A stretch of 64,000 nucleotides of DNA from CAVTUU01 sp045804965 (GTDB lineage: Bacteria > Chloroflexota > Chloroflexia > Thermomicrobiales > UBA6265): contig JBJMMD010000016.1 in assembly GCA_045804965.1 (NCBI GenBank), positions 1 to 64,000 on the forward strand. Reading direction: 5' to 3'. The position numbers were made by a program, and so were the translations under genes. The number at the start of each line of letters is the position of its first letter. Within the stretch, counting starts at the first letter, position 1. The notes under the pieces were generated by a model. The model made no database searches. It was not told where the DNA came from and saw only the letters and a program-made list of their open reading frames with translations. Shown piece by piece: positions 8,408-17,205 of the stretch.

Positions 8408-9270
8408 TGGACCACTTTCATTTGGTTTTGAGCCTCATCGCGGCACTCGTCATCGGCAAGCTCCTGAATACTGGCGGGGCATTGCTCGCCGCCGGGGTCG
8501 ACCATCGAACAGCCACATTCGCGGCCATACTTCTGACGCAGATGGGCGAGTTCAGTTTCGTGTTAGCCGGAGTCGGGCAGGACGACTCGGTGATCGACGA
8601 AGACCAGTACGGCTTGATCCTGGCGGTTGCACTCGGTTCAATCTTGCTCCTGCCGTTCCTGCTCCGCGCCGGGCCGACGCTCGTCACGGTCGCCGAGCGT
8701 TTGCCAGGGGTGGCGACCGGCGAGCGCTTGCGCGAGGGGCCGGAACCGTCTGGAGATGTGCCGCGACATCACGTAGTTATTCTCGGATTCGGCAGGGTCG
8801 GGGCGGTGCTTGGCGTGGCCCCGGAGCGACGGGGCATTCGCTTTACGGTGATCGAGATGAACCCCTCCGTCGTGCGCGCTTTGCGCGCTAAAGGGGTGCG
8901 CGCTTACTACGGCGACGCCGGAGTCGACGCTCTTCTGCTGCGCGCCGGCGTCGATGTCGCCAAGACGCTCCTCGTGGCGACTCCCGACCTCGTCACAGCC
9001 CGGGCAGCCATTCAACATGCGAAACGGATCAATCCCGCGATCATTGTCGTCGCGCGGGCGATGGTCGCCAATGAGGTTGAAGTCCTCCGGACGGCGGGCG
9101 CAGACGAAGTGGCCCAGCCAGAAATCGAGGCAGGGATGGAGTTGTTGCGGCATGTCCTGCTGCGCCACGATGTGTCACCTACGGAGGTATCACTCATCTT
9201 GGGCCATCGCCGCGCGTCATTCTACGAGTCGGACGAGGTGGCGCCCGTTTACCTCGACGACGCGGACTAG
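8371..9270 (+). CDS. CPA2-type cation:proton antiporter, C-terminal part with TrkA-N domain
   Basis: The continuation of the antiporter in the shifted frame; the homologous frame is open from about 8252, well before the ATG at 8371. It carries the last membrane helices (ILLTQMGEFSFVLAGVG, with the conserved Gln-x-Gly-Glu) and then an RCK/TrkA-N nucleotide-binding domain (HHVVILGFGRVGAVLG, GxGxxG; then FTVIEMNP and YYGDAG), which gates such transporters by NAD(H) or K+. No TrkA-C domain follows. The combined protein would be about 575 residues, normal for KefB-like exchangers. It shares its N-terminal half with the preceding entry; a single missing base separates them. Confidence 0.75.
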   Translation: MSVGMLLDPASLMDHFHLVLSLIAALVIGKLLNTGGALLAAGVDHRTATFAAILLTQMGEFSFVLAGVGQDDSVIDEDQYGLILAVALGSILLLPFLLRAGPTLVTVAERLPGVATGERLREGPEPSGDVPRHHVVILGFGRVGAVLGVAPERRGIRFTVIEMNPSVVRALRAKGVRAYYGDAGVDALLLRAGVDVAKTLLVATPDLVTARAAIQHAKRINPAIIVVARAMVANEVEVLRTAGADEVAQPEIEAGMELLRHVLLRHDVSPTEVSLILGHRRASFYESDEVAPVYLDDAD

Positions 9271-9452
9271 CTAGGCGCGCGAATGTCATGTGTGTAACCA
9301 GATGTGCGAATCCGCCGCTGCGTGGTGGCGAGCCGAGCGTCGATGGGTTCGACTCTCAGTCACGCTCGCGAAGAGTGCTTTTCTGCGCGATGAGTATCCG
9401 TTCGTGAACTGCCTATCGAGACCGACGGCAAGTCGGCCGCGGCGAACAGGGA

Positions 9453-10871
9453 TTAATTGCCGCCAAGGCGTTGTGGTTCCTTAGCTGAGCTTTTTGCTTG
9501 ATCGTTCTTGCGAGCAGCTTCCTCCAATGACGGAATAAGGAAGCTCCTTCGCGGATCAACGACCAAGTAGCCGCCCCACGATTGGAGTTCGCGGGTTTCG
9601 AGATGCAGATGATCGCCGTTGTCGCCGCCGGAGAGACCGACGAACTCGCCGACATTGACATGTTGCCCGACGGTGACCGTGATCAGACCCATATGGCCGA
9701 GGATCACTTGATTGCCGTCGTCCGTTTCGATCATGAGCTCGCCAACACCAGGCTGGCCGTTGCCGTAAAAGGTGTAGGACGGCACACCGCCGGCGACTTC
9801 AACTGTGCCGGACACGGGTGAATAGAGCCACGTCCCAGCAGGCATGCCAATGTCGATACCCGGATGCTCATAGCCATCGAGCCCGAGACCGGCGCCATAG
9901 GCGTACCAGCCATGATGGCGGACGGAAAAGTCGGTGTGGCCGAACTCCTGAGTGATTGGGAAGTTTTGGTTTTGCCAGATGGCCGACAACCCCATGATCG
10001 GACCACCGTCGGTGACGAGCACGAAGCTGTCCGGCGGCGGCCATGGTAACTCGAGCGCGGCGGGGATGGTCGCCGTCGGGGTCGGCGTTTCCTCTTTCGG
10101 ATTCGTGGAGTTGGTGGGCGTCGTTTCGGCGGTAGGTGTTTCCGAGGCGCGCGGGGTCTTGGTCAGGTCGGCAGGCGCGTCGGTGGCGGTAGGACCATCA
10201 GTGGCATTCGGCTCTTGGGTCGTTGCCGGCGGCGCAGTTGGCGGATCGGTTGGCGTAGGCGCCTGCGGTGCATTGACGATCACGTAAAACCCGACCGGAT
10301 TCGCTTGATTGCCCGCCGAGTCCATCGCCCAGCATGTAACCAGGGTCGTGCCGACTGGAAAGATTGAACCCGGATCGGCGTCGCAAACGACGGCAACGGC
10401 GCCGTTGACGTTGTCAGAGGCTGTCGGTCGTGCGAAATCGACGGCGGCACCTGACTCGCCGGCAGCGTCCACGAGGACATCCGCAACTGCCGCAACGACT
10501 GGTGGCGTTTGGTCGCTGACTGTAATCGTGAACGAGATCGCCGCTTGGTTTCCGGCCGCGTCGTGCGCCTGGCATGTTACGGTCGAGAGACCAAGCGCGA
10601 AGAGGGAACCGGAAGCGGGATTGCACCCAACTGGAACCTCGCCGTCGACGTCGTCAACTGCGGTTGGCAACGAGTACACGACCGACGCGCCGGTCGCGTC
10701 GATCGCGGCAAAGAGTAGGTCGCTAGGCTGGGAAATGACAGGAGGACTCGAATCGACCGGTGGTGTTTGTAGATTCTTGCCTGCGGCACTCGCCGGCGAG
10801 GGAACGCCGAGCATGAGCATGCCCACGAGTGCGATGATGAACCCCAAAGTGGGCTTCCCTGCCGTAATCAT
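9453..10871 (-). CDS. Secreted M23-family metallopeptidase with two HYR domains
   Basis: 472 residues from the ATG at 10871, chosen because the signal peptide (FIIALVGMLMLG ... SPASAA) starts there; the frame is open up to 10997. Two consecutive HYR (hyalin-type immunoglobulin-like) repeats of about 80 residues each begin with DSSPPVISQPSD and DQTPPVVAAVAD and end near AHDAAGNQ and AMDSAGNQ. A Thr/Pro-rich linker follows, and then an M23 (LytM) peptidase domain with the zinc ligands HPGIDIG and GDHLHLE. It probably cleaves peptidoglycan cross-links outside the cell, or is a carrier-type LytM regulator. HYR repeats suggest cell-surface adhesion. Confidence 0.88.
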   Translation of the reverse strand: MITAGKPTLGFIIALVGMLMLGVPSPASAAGKNLQTPPVDSSPPVISQPSDLLFAAIDATGASVVYSLPTAVDDVDGEVPVGCNPASGSLFALGLSTVTCQAHDAAGNQAAISFTITVSDQTPPVVAAVADVLVDAAGESGAAVDFARPTASDNVNGAVAVVCDADPGSIFPVGTTLVTCWAMDSAGNQANPVGFYVIVNAPQAPTPTDPPTAPPATTQEPNATDGPTATDAPADLTKTPRASETPTAETTPTNSTNPKEETPTPTATIPAALELPWPPPDSFVLVTDGGPIMGLSAIWQNQNFPITQEFGHTDFSVRHHGWYAYGAGLGLDGYEHPGIDIGMPAGTWLYSPVSGTVEVAGGVPSYTFYGNGQPGVGELMIETDDGNQVILGHMGLITVTVGQHVNVGEFVGLSGGDNGDHLHLETRELQSWGGYLVVDPRRSFLIPSLEEAARKNDQAKSSAKEPQRLGGN

Positions 10872-11296
10872 GCCCGCTTGTCCCCCAGTGCCGTTCTCTC
10901 GCGCGAATCTGCGCAAAATTATGCCTAAAGTCTCACCACCGTAGTCGGATCGAGTGACCTCCGCATGCCTCAAATGAGCCAAAAATCGCGAAGCCATCGC
11001 TCCAATATGAAGTTCGTTCAGCGCGGACCCAGCATGTGTGCCGCTAAGACATATTCAACCGGTTCATTTTCGCCTCGAATAGATCATGACGCCGCCTCAT
11101 GCCAGAGTCAATTGTACGGACAACAATTGGTTCGTCTCATTGCCGATCAAGGGCTTGCTTTGATTTCGCAGGTCGCGTTGACTAGGAGGCAACCCCAGGG
11201 TCGTTTGAAAAGGTCGCTGGCCGGTGATGCTAGTGGGAGGTTGATGGCAGGAACGGGCAACCCGGCAGAGTTTGCAATGAACTCGACCGATTCCGA

Positions 11297-11475
11297 TTAG
11301 TAGTTGATCGCCAGCAGCGCGTGCATCCTCGCCACCGAGAGCAGACTCTTGGTGCACGCCCATTCGTTCGGACCGTGCGCAAGCGGAAGCAATCCCGAGT
11401 CGAACGCGGCGACCGTAGGGATGCCGCCGATGCCTTGAAACAGCCAGGCGTCGCGCGCCGGCGAATGCGGCCCGC
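11297..11475 (-). pseudogene. C-terminal fragment of an M20 peptidase gene
   Basis: Reading the minus strand to a TAA at 11297-11299 gives DAWLFQGIGGIPT, then GLLPLAHGPNEW and RMHALLAINY. These are nearly the same as the end of the intact M20 peptidase at 12132-13388 (DAWPFQGIGGIPT, GLLPLAHGPNEW, QMYVLLALDF). Upstream of about 11460 the similarity passes into another frame and is lost, so only the last 55 or so codons remain. Together with the intact gene it flanks the cysteine-rich gene, pointing to a partial tandem duplication. The stretch 11000-11296 shows nothing else I can support. Confidence 0.75.
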
Positions 11476-11538
11476 GGCGGCGCGACGGCCTCGGGCGCCG
11501 GCGTGCCCTACCGACGCTTGGTCCCAGTCAGCGTAGCG

Positions 11539-11979
11539 TCAGGCGACGTAGAAACAGAAGGCCTGGATGGCGTCCCCGGCCCCCACCGTTTTGATGCAGT
11601 TGTCTGGTGAGAGGCTGCCCGGGGCCGGATCGCAGCATAGCGGGCTCGTTCCGGACGTGGCTATCCCGGCCCCCGCGCCACACGTCGCTGATGTGCATGG
11701 AAGGGGAGCGCTGCACGCATCAAGCGGGGTGGGCGCGTCAAGGCCGTTCGCCCGGCAGATGCCTTACTGGCCGTGGGCGATTTCGCAGCAGAGGCCGGAG
11801 AGGCACTGCGCGTCTTTGTTGCACTTCTTGCCGTTGGGCTTGAGCCGGTCCTTGGCGCCGGCCACCCGGCCACCGAGGAGGGCAGCGCCCGCGCCGCCGG
11901 CGAGGCTGGCCAGCTGCCGCCGGCGGTCGGCACCACCGCTCAAAGCCTTCGCAAGTCGATCAAACCCGTCGGCGTCCAT
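11539..11979 (-). pseudogene. Cysteine-rich secreted protein with twin-arginine-like signal, interrupted by an in-frame TAA
   Basis: An ATG at 11979 with a perfect AAGGAGG site opens a frame encoding MDADGFDRLAKALSGG, then a Tat-like signal (ADRRRQLASLAGGAGAALLG) and a cysteine cluster (CNKDAQCLSGLCC). The frame meets TAA at 11764-11766 (after AHGQ) but then stays open in the same frame for another 74 codons with more Cys (GICRANG, LDACSAPLPC, SPLCCDPAPGS, DNCIKTVGAG) to TGA at 11539-11541. The downstream half has no start codon or ribosome site of its own. Small Tat-exported Cys-rich proteins of this kind are common in Thermomicrobia as I recall; their function is unknown. It is either a nonsense mutation or readthrough. 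Confidence 0.7.
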
Positions 11980-12131
11980 GGCGTTTCCTCCTTGATGCGC
12001 GGCGACAGGGTCCGTGGGTTCGTACAGTTGTGATGCGCGCCAAGCTACAACGAGCGGGGCACCTGTCAATCGGAAGGAACCCCTGTTACGCCTGGTCAAT
12101 GAGTCGGACAACGCTTGATTTTCGGCGACCT

Positions 12132-13388
12132 TCAGACGGACGGTCCGGCGCAAAAATCGAGCGCCAAGAGTACGTACATCTGCGCGGCTTGCAACACGCT
12201 TTGTGTACTGACCCATTCGTTTGGTCCGTGAGCCAAGGGAAGAAGTCCGGGCCCAAACGCTGCGATTGTCGGAATGCCGCCGATTCCCTGGAACGGCCAG
12301 GCATCGGACGCTCCCGGAAACCCCGCGAGCGGAGGCGATGAACCGAGAACGGTCGCGGCAGCGGTTTGGCACGCCCGAACGACGAGATGATCGACCGGCA
12401 CTTCGGTCGGGGCGATCCAAGCAAGATGGTCGGCGAACTCCATCGACATCGTGGCGCCCAACGCTTCGTGATGAAGGCGTTGCAATGCCGCCTCAACGTC
12501 CTTGCCGAGTTGGACTTGGGTCATCCCAGGAATGGTGCGAATGTCGCTCCAAAACTCAGCGAAGCCGGGCAACACGCCAAATCCGACGCCGCCCTGGGCT
12601 TTGACGCCGATGTTGACCGTTGGTCCTTCGTGGCAGAGCGGATGCTCCGAATAGGTGAGGGCAAGTTCGCTCCGCAGTCGTGCCAGGATTCGAGCCATCG
12701 CTTCGACCGCGTTGACTGACTCAATCTGATCCGAAATCGACGAGTGCATCTGCGTGCCGTGAACGCTTATTTTGAAACACGAAATACCGCGCGAAACGAT
12801 CCGAATCGCATCCCACTCTTCGTGAACTCCGCACGGTTCGCCGAGGACAATCGCGTCCAAGTCGAGGGCCCGTTGCTTCACGAGGTACTCAGCGCCTTTC
12901 GCGCTGCCATATTCTTCGTCGGCGGTGAGGATGAGCGTAAGCGAGCCCGCCGGCGGACCTCCGCCTGCGGCGACCGCTGCGGCGGCGAATACCATCGCGG
13001 CGACGGCGCCTTTCATGTCGGTGGAACCGAGCCCATAGAGACGATCCCCGTCAACTACCGGTGTGAACGGATCGGTCTTCCATTCGTTCGCGGCTTCGCC
13101 CACCGGTTTCGTGTCGAGATGCCCGCAGATGCCGAGCCGCGGCCCCGGTCGCCCGCTGTCGATGGTGATCAACAGATTCGGGCGGTGCGGCTCCATCGCC
13201 ACAACACGCGATGGCCCAAGTCCGAGCGAAGCGATTGCTTCGTGCACGACCGCTGCGGGCGCGGTCTCGTCCCCAGGCAGATTCGGGCTGGGGGCGGCTA
13301 TGAGATCACAGGCCAGCCCTAAGATTGCGGAATCGCGCTCGTCGAGAAACGCCAGGGTCTTGCGGCGAACCGCCTCAAGTGACGCCAT
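12132..13388 (-). CDS. M20-family metallopeptidase / deacylase (ArgE-DapE-ACY1 type)
   Basis: 418 residues from ATG with GAGGT 5 bases upstream. The zinc-site motifs are all visible: GHLDT (His and Asp, about residue 90), GSTDMKG (bridging Asp), TADEEYGS (catalytic Glu-Glu), LGEP (ligand), and PLAHGPNEW near the C-terminus (last His). A dimerisation domain lies between (about 200-310). The family hydrolyses N-acyl amino acids, succinyl-diaminopimelate or dipeptides; the exact substrate is not readable. It lies 30 bases downstream of the PotA-like gene and in the same strand run as the DDAH-like gene, so a peptide, polyamine or guanidino-compound catabolic operon is likely. Confidence 0.9.
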   Translation of the reverse strand: MASLEAVRRKTLAFLDERDSAILGLACDLIAAPSPNLPGDETAPAAVVHEAIASLGLGPSRVVAMEPHRPNLLITIDSGRPGPRLGICGHLDTKPVGEAANEWKTDPFTPVVDGDRLYGLGSTDMKGAVAAMVFAAAAVAAGGGPPAGSLTLILTADEEYGSAKGAEYLVKQRALDLDAIVLGEPCGVHEEWDAIRIVSRGISCFKISVHGTQMHSSISDQIESVNAVEAMARILARLRSELALTYSEHPLCHEGPTVNIGVKAQGGVGFGVLPGFAEFWSDIRTIPGMTQVQLGKDVEAALQRLHHEALGATMSMEFADHLAWIAPTEVPVDHLVVRACQTAAATVLGSSPPLAGFPGASDAWPFQGIGGIPTIAAFGPGLLPLAHGPNEWVSTQSVLQAAQMYVLLALDFCAGPSV

Positions 13389-13418
13389 CGTTACCTCGAT
13401 GCTCTGTGGCGAGAAGGG

Positions 13419-14585
13419 TCAAGTCGTCAAGATCGTCGCGGCTTGGGCCTCGAAGGCGACCGAGACCTGGTCGCCGATCGTCTGCCCGGTCGGGATTGCG
13501 GCATTGTTCTGACGAAGGACAACGACCGTCCCGCCGTCGGGTAAGCGGATGACGAGCTGGGTGTGGGTTCCGAGGTAGATCAGGTCGTCGACCCGGCCCG
13601 CGAGCACGTTCCAACCACCCGGCGGCTTCGACCTGGGAAAGTCGCCCGCCAACGCGATTTTTTCCGGCCTAACTGCGATCGTGACGTCGCCGTTCGGGGT
13701 ATCTCCGATTACCTGCCCGCGCACGATGCCCGAGGATGCGACATCGACTTCAGCCAGGCCATCGAGAACCTGGGTCACGCGGCCCTCGATGAAGTTTGTC
13801 TGACCGATAAAATCGGCCACGAAACGATTGCGGGGACGCTCGTAAATCTCTGATGGCGGACCGATCTGAAGAATCTTGCCTTCGCTCATGACCGCGATCC
13901 GGTCGGACATCGTGAGTGCTTCTTCTTGATCGTGGGTGACATAGATGAAGGTCGCTCCCACCTCGCGGTTGAGCCGCTTCAGCTCGAGCTGCATCGCTTT
14001 CCGCAGTTTCAAATCGAGGGCGCCGAGTGGTTCGTCGAGGAGCAACACTTCGGGACGATTAACGAGCGCGCGGGCTAAGGCGACGCGTTGTTGCTGCCCA
14101 CCGGAAAGCTCGGCCGGCTTTCGCTTCTCGATATGGGGCAGGTGAACGAGCTCCAGCACCTCGTTGACACGCCGGACTCGTTCATCCTCCAGCACCCCCG
14201 CCATCTTTAGACCGTAACCAATGTTCTGGCCGACCGTGAGATGTGGAAAGAGCGCGTAGTTTTGGAAGACGGTGTTCACCGGGCGCCGGTATGGCGGCCT
14301 CGTTCCCATCACCTCGCCGTGGATCAACATCTGACCGGAGGAAGGCGTCTCGAATCCACCAATCATACGCAGCGCCGTCGTTTTGCCGCACCCGGACGGT
14401 CCGAGTAGCGTCACGAACTCGCCGTGCTCGACGACGAGCGAGATCCCGTCCACCGCGGTGACAGCGCCGAAAGTCTTGCTCACATCGCGCAGCTCGACGC
14501 TCGCCGATCGCACGCTCGCGCGGTCCTCGCGCGAAGGAGCGACTGCGGTGCGCGGCGTTTCAGATTGCGCAACGATGCGTTGCAC
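13419..14585 (-). CDS. ABC transporter ATP-binding protein, spermidine/putrescine (PotA) type
   Basis: 388 residues from GTG with AAGGA upstream. It has Walker A GPSGCGKTT (about residue 62), the Q-loop QNYALFPH, signature LSGGQQQRVALARAL, Walker B LLLDEPLGALD and the H-loop VTHDQEEAL. A C-terminal TOBE regulatory domain (about 270-388, TIAVRPEKIAL) is typical of the PotA/FbpC/MalK group. It energises uptake of an organic cation such as a polyamine, or a related solute. No permease or binding-protein gene is next to it, so it either serves subunits encoded elsewhere or is an orphan. It lies between the DDAH-like and M20 genes on the same strand. Confidence 0.88.
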   Translation of the reverse strand: MQRIVAQSETPRTAVAPSREDRASVRSASVELRDVSKTFGAVTAVDGISLVVEHGEFVTLLGPSGCGKTTALRMIGGFETPSSGQMLIHGEVMGTRPPYRRPVNTVFQNYALFPHLTVGQNIGYGLKMAGVLEDERVRRVNEVLELVHLPHIEKRKPAELSGGQQQRVALARALVNRPEVLLLDEPLGALDLKLRKAMQLELKRLNREVGATFIYVTHDQEEALTMSDRIAVMSEGKILQIGPPSEIYERPRNRFVADFIGQTNFIEGRVTQVLDGLAEVDVASSGIVRGQVIGDTPNGDVTIAVRPEKIALAGDFPRSKPPGGWNVLAGRVDDLIYLGTHTQLVIRLPDGGTVVVLRQNNAAIPTGQTIGDQVSVAFEAQAATILTT

Positions 14586-14633
14586 TCCTCATTCCTTGAT
14601 TGCTCAACTCCCGGCGGAAAGGCCGTTGCGGCG

Positions 14634-15545
14634 TCACGAGGACAGCGCCGAGCGCCAAATCGGCCGGGTCAAGCACGTCGGCCCGCCGAATCGATTCAAC
14701 GAAATCTCGCGGCCCTCATAGGTCAGAACTTCGCAACCTTCCGCCTCGAGCTTGGCCTTCGTGCCATCGTTTCCGGCCAGCGCGAGACAAGTTCCTGGCG
14801 CTAGCGCGAGGACGTTGCAGCCCATCGTCTCGAACTCTTCCTCGGGAATCTCGACCAGCCGCCAACCGTGGTCTTCGAGCAGCTCGACGAAGCGCACCGC
14901 CATTATCGGTTTGTAGGCGACGGCTAGATCGGACGCGAGTGGACTGATCATCGACAGCAAGTGCAGGCATTCGCCGGGACCGTGGAAATAGGGCAGATCA
15001 AATGAGACAACCTCAACGTCGATGCCAGCAAGAATCTCTCGAAGCTGTCTCACACCTTCCACATTCGTGCGGTACCCCATTCCGACGGCGAGCAGCCGCT
15101 CGTTGATCCACATCGTGTCGCCGCCCTCGACGGTTCCGGGGTCTTTGACACGGCCGAGAATCGGAATGCCAAGCTCCGCGTACGTTTTCTCGTGCAGGTA
15201 ACCCTCGGTCTGGCGAAGCTCTTTGCCCATGTGCAGGATGATCGCGCCCTGATCGGTCATGATTGAGGGGTCGAACGCGAAGATGGCGTCAAGCAGACCA
15301 TCTTCGTCTGGTCCAGCCTCAATGACTTCAACACCGTTGTCCATGAGCAGTCGGCGGAGGGCGGCATGCTCTCGCTCGGCCAACGGTTGTTCGACCGGGT
15401 GCGCGTATCCGAACGCTTCCCACGCTCGCTCAGTGAGCGGGCGCGCCGGGCGCCGAATCATCACCGACCGCAATTGAGCGGTCATGGTTTGTCCACCATA
15501 ACGATGAGCGACGGCGGCTTTGCCTTGTTCGGTTGGAAAGGCCAT
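14634..15545 (-). CDS. DDAH / arginine deiminase-superfamily hydrolase
   Basis: 303 residues from the ATG at 15545, which has GAGGAG 7 bases upstream; the open frame reaches 15824 but that extension overlaps LarC. The amidinotransferase fold is recognisable: AILLHMG-type strand (AIILHMGKELR), VEGGDTMWIN (substrate-binding Glu-Gly-Gly-Asp), FHGPGECLHLLS (catalytic His region) and the C-terminal GGPTCLTRPIW (catalytic Cys). The family hydrolyses arginine or methylated arginines to citrulline plus ammonia or methylamines. With the PotA ATPase and M20 peptidase downstream it suggests use of guanidino compounds. It is divergent from LarC. Confidence 0.85.
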   Translation of the reverse strand: MAFPTEQGKAAVAHRYGGQTMTAQLRSVMIRRPARPLTERAWEAFGYAHPVEQPLAEREHAALRRLLMDNGVEVIEAGPDEDGLLDAIFAFDPSIMTDQGAIILHMGKELRQTEGYLHEKTYAELGIPILGRVKDPGTVEGGDTMWINERLLAVGMGYRTNVEGVRQLREILAGIDVEVVSFDLPYFHGPGECLHLLSMISPLASDLAVAYKPIMAVRFVELLEDHGWRLVEIPEEEFETMGCNVLALAPGTCLALAGNDGTKAKLEAEGCEVLTYEGREISLNRFGGPTCLTRPIWRSALSS

Positions 15546-15662
15546 GGTCGGCTCCTCGAAGCGAACGACGCGGAACGATTTGCCGCCATAGTAGCAGAGC
15601 GATAGTTCGGGAATCGTTCCTGGTATGCTCCCACGAGGTCGGTTTGCGGGAAGGAGCGTTCC

Positions 15663-16889
15663 TTGGCGCGTATCGCGTTTTTCGACCCGTTTTCGGGCGC
15701 CAGCGGCAACATGATTCTCGGCGCGCTCGTCGATGCCGGCCTGAAGCTTCCCGACCTCTCGGCGGAGCTCACCAAGATTGACCTTGGTGGCTATTCGTTT
15801 CGACATGAATCGGCAAATCATCACGGATTGACCGGGACCTTTCTCGACGTCGAAGTCACAGACGCGCAGCCGCCACGAACCTGGTCCGAAATCCGAATGC
15901 TGATCGAATCGTCACGCCTGGCAGGACCAGTCAAGCGCCAAGCACTTGCTATTTTCGGGCGCCTGGCGGAAGCGGAGGCAAAAGTTCACGGCACGAGCGT
16001 CGATCAGGTGCATTTCCATGAGGTCGGCGCCGTGGACGCGATCGTCGACATCTGCGGGACGTGCGTCGGTCTTGCCTTACTCGCTATCGACCAGGTCTTT
16101 TCCGGTCCGCCGCGGCTCGGTTCGGGTTTCGCGCGTTCCGAGCACGGCTTGATTCCAGTTCCTGGTCCGGCGACCGCTGAACTCCTCGCCTCTGCCCGAG
16201 CGCCGGTAGCTGGTGGCGACCCAGGTGGCGAGCCGTACTCCGCCGAATTGCTGACCCCGACCGGGGCCGCGATCCTGACCACACTCGCAAGCTTCAACCG
16301 CCCGGATTTCGTGCCGCGCGCAATCGGTTACGGGTTCGGCTCGATGCAACTGCCCTGGCCAAACGCGCTCCGCGTGTGGATCGGCGAAACTCGAGGCGCT
16401 CCGGAACCCGCCACTGAACTTCTCCTGGAGACAAACATCGACGACATGGACCCCCAACACTTCGCGCTCCTCATGGAGCGTATGGATGCAGCCGGGGCAC
16501 TGGACGTGTGGTTGACGCCGATCATCATGAAGAAAGGCCGCCCGGCCACGCTGGTGAGCGCAATTGTTCCGGCGTCGTCCAGAGACGCGGTTGAGTCGAC
16601 GATGATCGAGAACAGCACCACGCTCGGCGTGCGCGCAACACCAATCGATCGCACAAAGGCAGCACGCCAATTCGCCTCGGTCACCACCCGCTGGGGCGAG
16701 GTTCGGGTCAAGCTCCGTGGTTGGCATGGGCGCATCATCGACGTTTCGCCGGAATACGACGATTGCCTGGCGATCGCGCGCGCGAACGACGTGCCCCTGC
16801 GCGAAGTGTCGGACGACGCCCGCCGGATCGCGGAATCGTTCGTCGGTTTGCGACTGACGACGGAAGGCATCGCGCCCGCACGAACCTAA
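15663..16889 (+). CDS. larC: LarC: nickel insertion enzyme for the nickel-pincer cofactor
   Basis: 408 residues from a TTG with AAGGAG upstream. It matches the DUF111/LarC family over its full length: start FFDPFSGASGNMILGAL, the FHEVGAVDAIVDI motif, and the C-terminal TNIDDMDPQ and MKKGRPA motifs. LarC inserts nickel into pyridinium-3,5-bisthiocarboxylate mononucleotide in a CTP-dependent way to make the cofactor of lactate racemase-like enzymes. It is a single frame here, unlike Lactobacillus where it is split by a programmed frameshift. LarA, LarB and LarE are not in the window, so it is detached from the rest of the pathway. Confidence 0.93.
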   Translation: MARIAFFDPFSGASGNMILGALVDAGLKLPDLSAELTKIDLGGYSFRHESANHHGLTGTFLDVEVTDAQPPRTWSEIRMLIESSRLAGPVKRQALAIFGRLAEAEAKVHGTSVDQVHFHEVGAVDAIVDICGTCVGLALLAIDQVFSGPPRLGSGFARSEHGLIPVPGPATAELLASARAPVAGGDPGGEPYSAELLTPTGAAILTTLASFNRPDFVPRAIGYGFGSMQLPWPNALRVWIGETRGAPEPATELLLETNIDDMDPQHFALLMERMDAAGALDVWLTPIIMKKGRPATLVSAIVPASSRDAVESTMIENSTTLGVRATPIDRTKAARQFASVTTRWGEVRVKLRGWHGRIIDVSPEYDDCLAIARANDVPLREVSDDARRIAESFVGLRLTTEGIAPART

Positions 16890-16908
16890 TCAACCTGCCA
16901 AAAGTTCT

Positions 16909-16937
16909 TTGACAGGGGGTGGGGCGGTGGGTATGGT
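16909..16937 (+). promoter_or_regulatory. Sigma70-like promoter at the edge of the transposase remnants
   Basis: TTGACA (16909-16914), a 17-base G-rich spacer and TATGGT (16932-16937). It reads toward the transposase HTH fragment and starts 20 bases after the LarC stop. It could be an outward or native promoter left by the insertion sequence. Confidence 0.4.
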
Positions 16938-16975
16938 CTGCGGTCGAGGGTGTGCCGGATGGAGCGCGCCCCGCC

Positions 16976-17205
16976 GTGAAAGGCCCCCAGCTCGTGGCCG
17001 ATCGTCCCGCCGCTGATCCGATCGCCGTGGCCACGCTCCAGGAGATGATCCGCCGTGCCCCCGGCCGCGTCAGTCGTCGCGCCCAAGCCGTGGTGTGGTG
17101 GCTCGCCGGCCAGAGCCAGACTGCGATCGTCCATCGTCTGGGGGTGACGCGGCAGAGCGTGCAGGCGTGGTGCGCCCGTTTTCGCATTGCCGGCGCGCGG
17201 CAACC
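16976..17205 (+). pseudogene. Transposase N-terminal fragment (IS630-like helix-turn-helix)
   Basis: From a GTG at 16976 the frame encodes a Homeodomain/IS630-type helix-turn-helix: RRAPGRVSRRAQAVVWWLAG, then QSQTAIVHRLGVTRQSVQAW and CARFRIAG. After this the resemblance ends abruptly near 17205, and the continuing frame is only the antisense of the next remnant. The DDE catalytic part is missing, so it cannot be functional. It is joined tail-to-tail with a different transposase fragment, evidence of nested insertions and deletion. Confidence 0.65.

Noticed and set aside
9329..9372. Second complete tRNA gene
   Set aside because: Only T-arm-like bases match; no acceptor, D or anticodon stem can be drawn.
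11764..11766. Selenocysteine at the internal stop of the Cys-rich gene
   Set aside because: The codon is TAA, not TGA.
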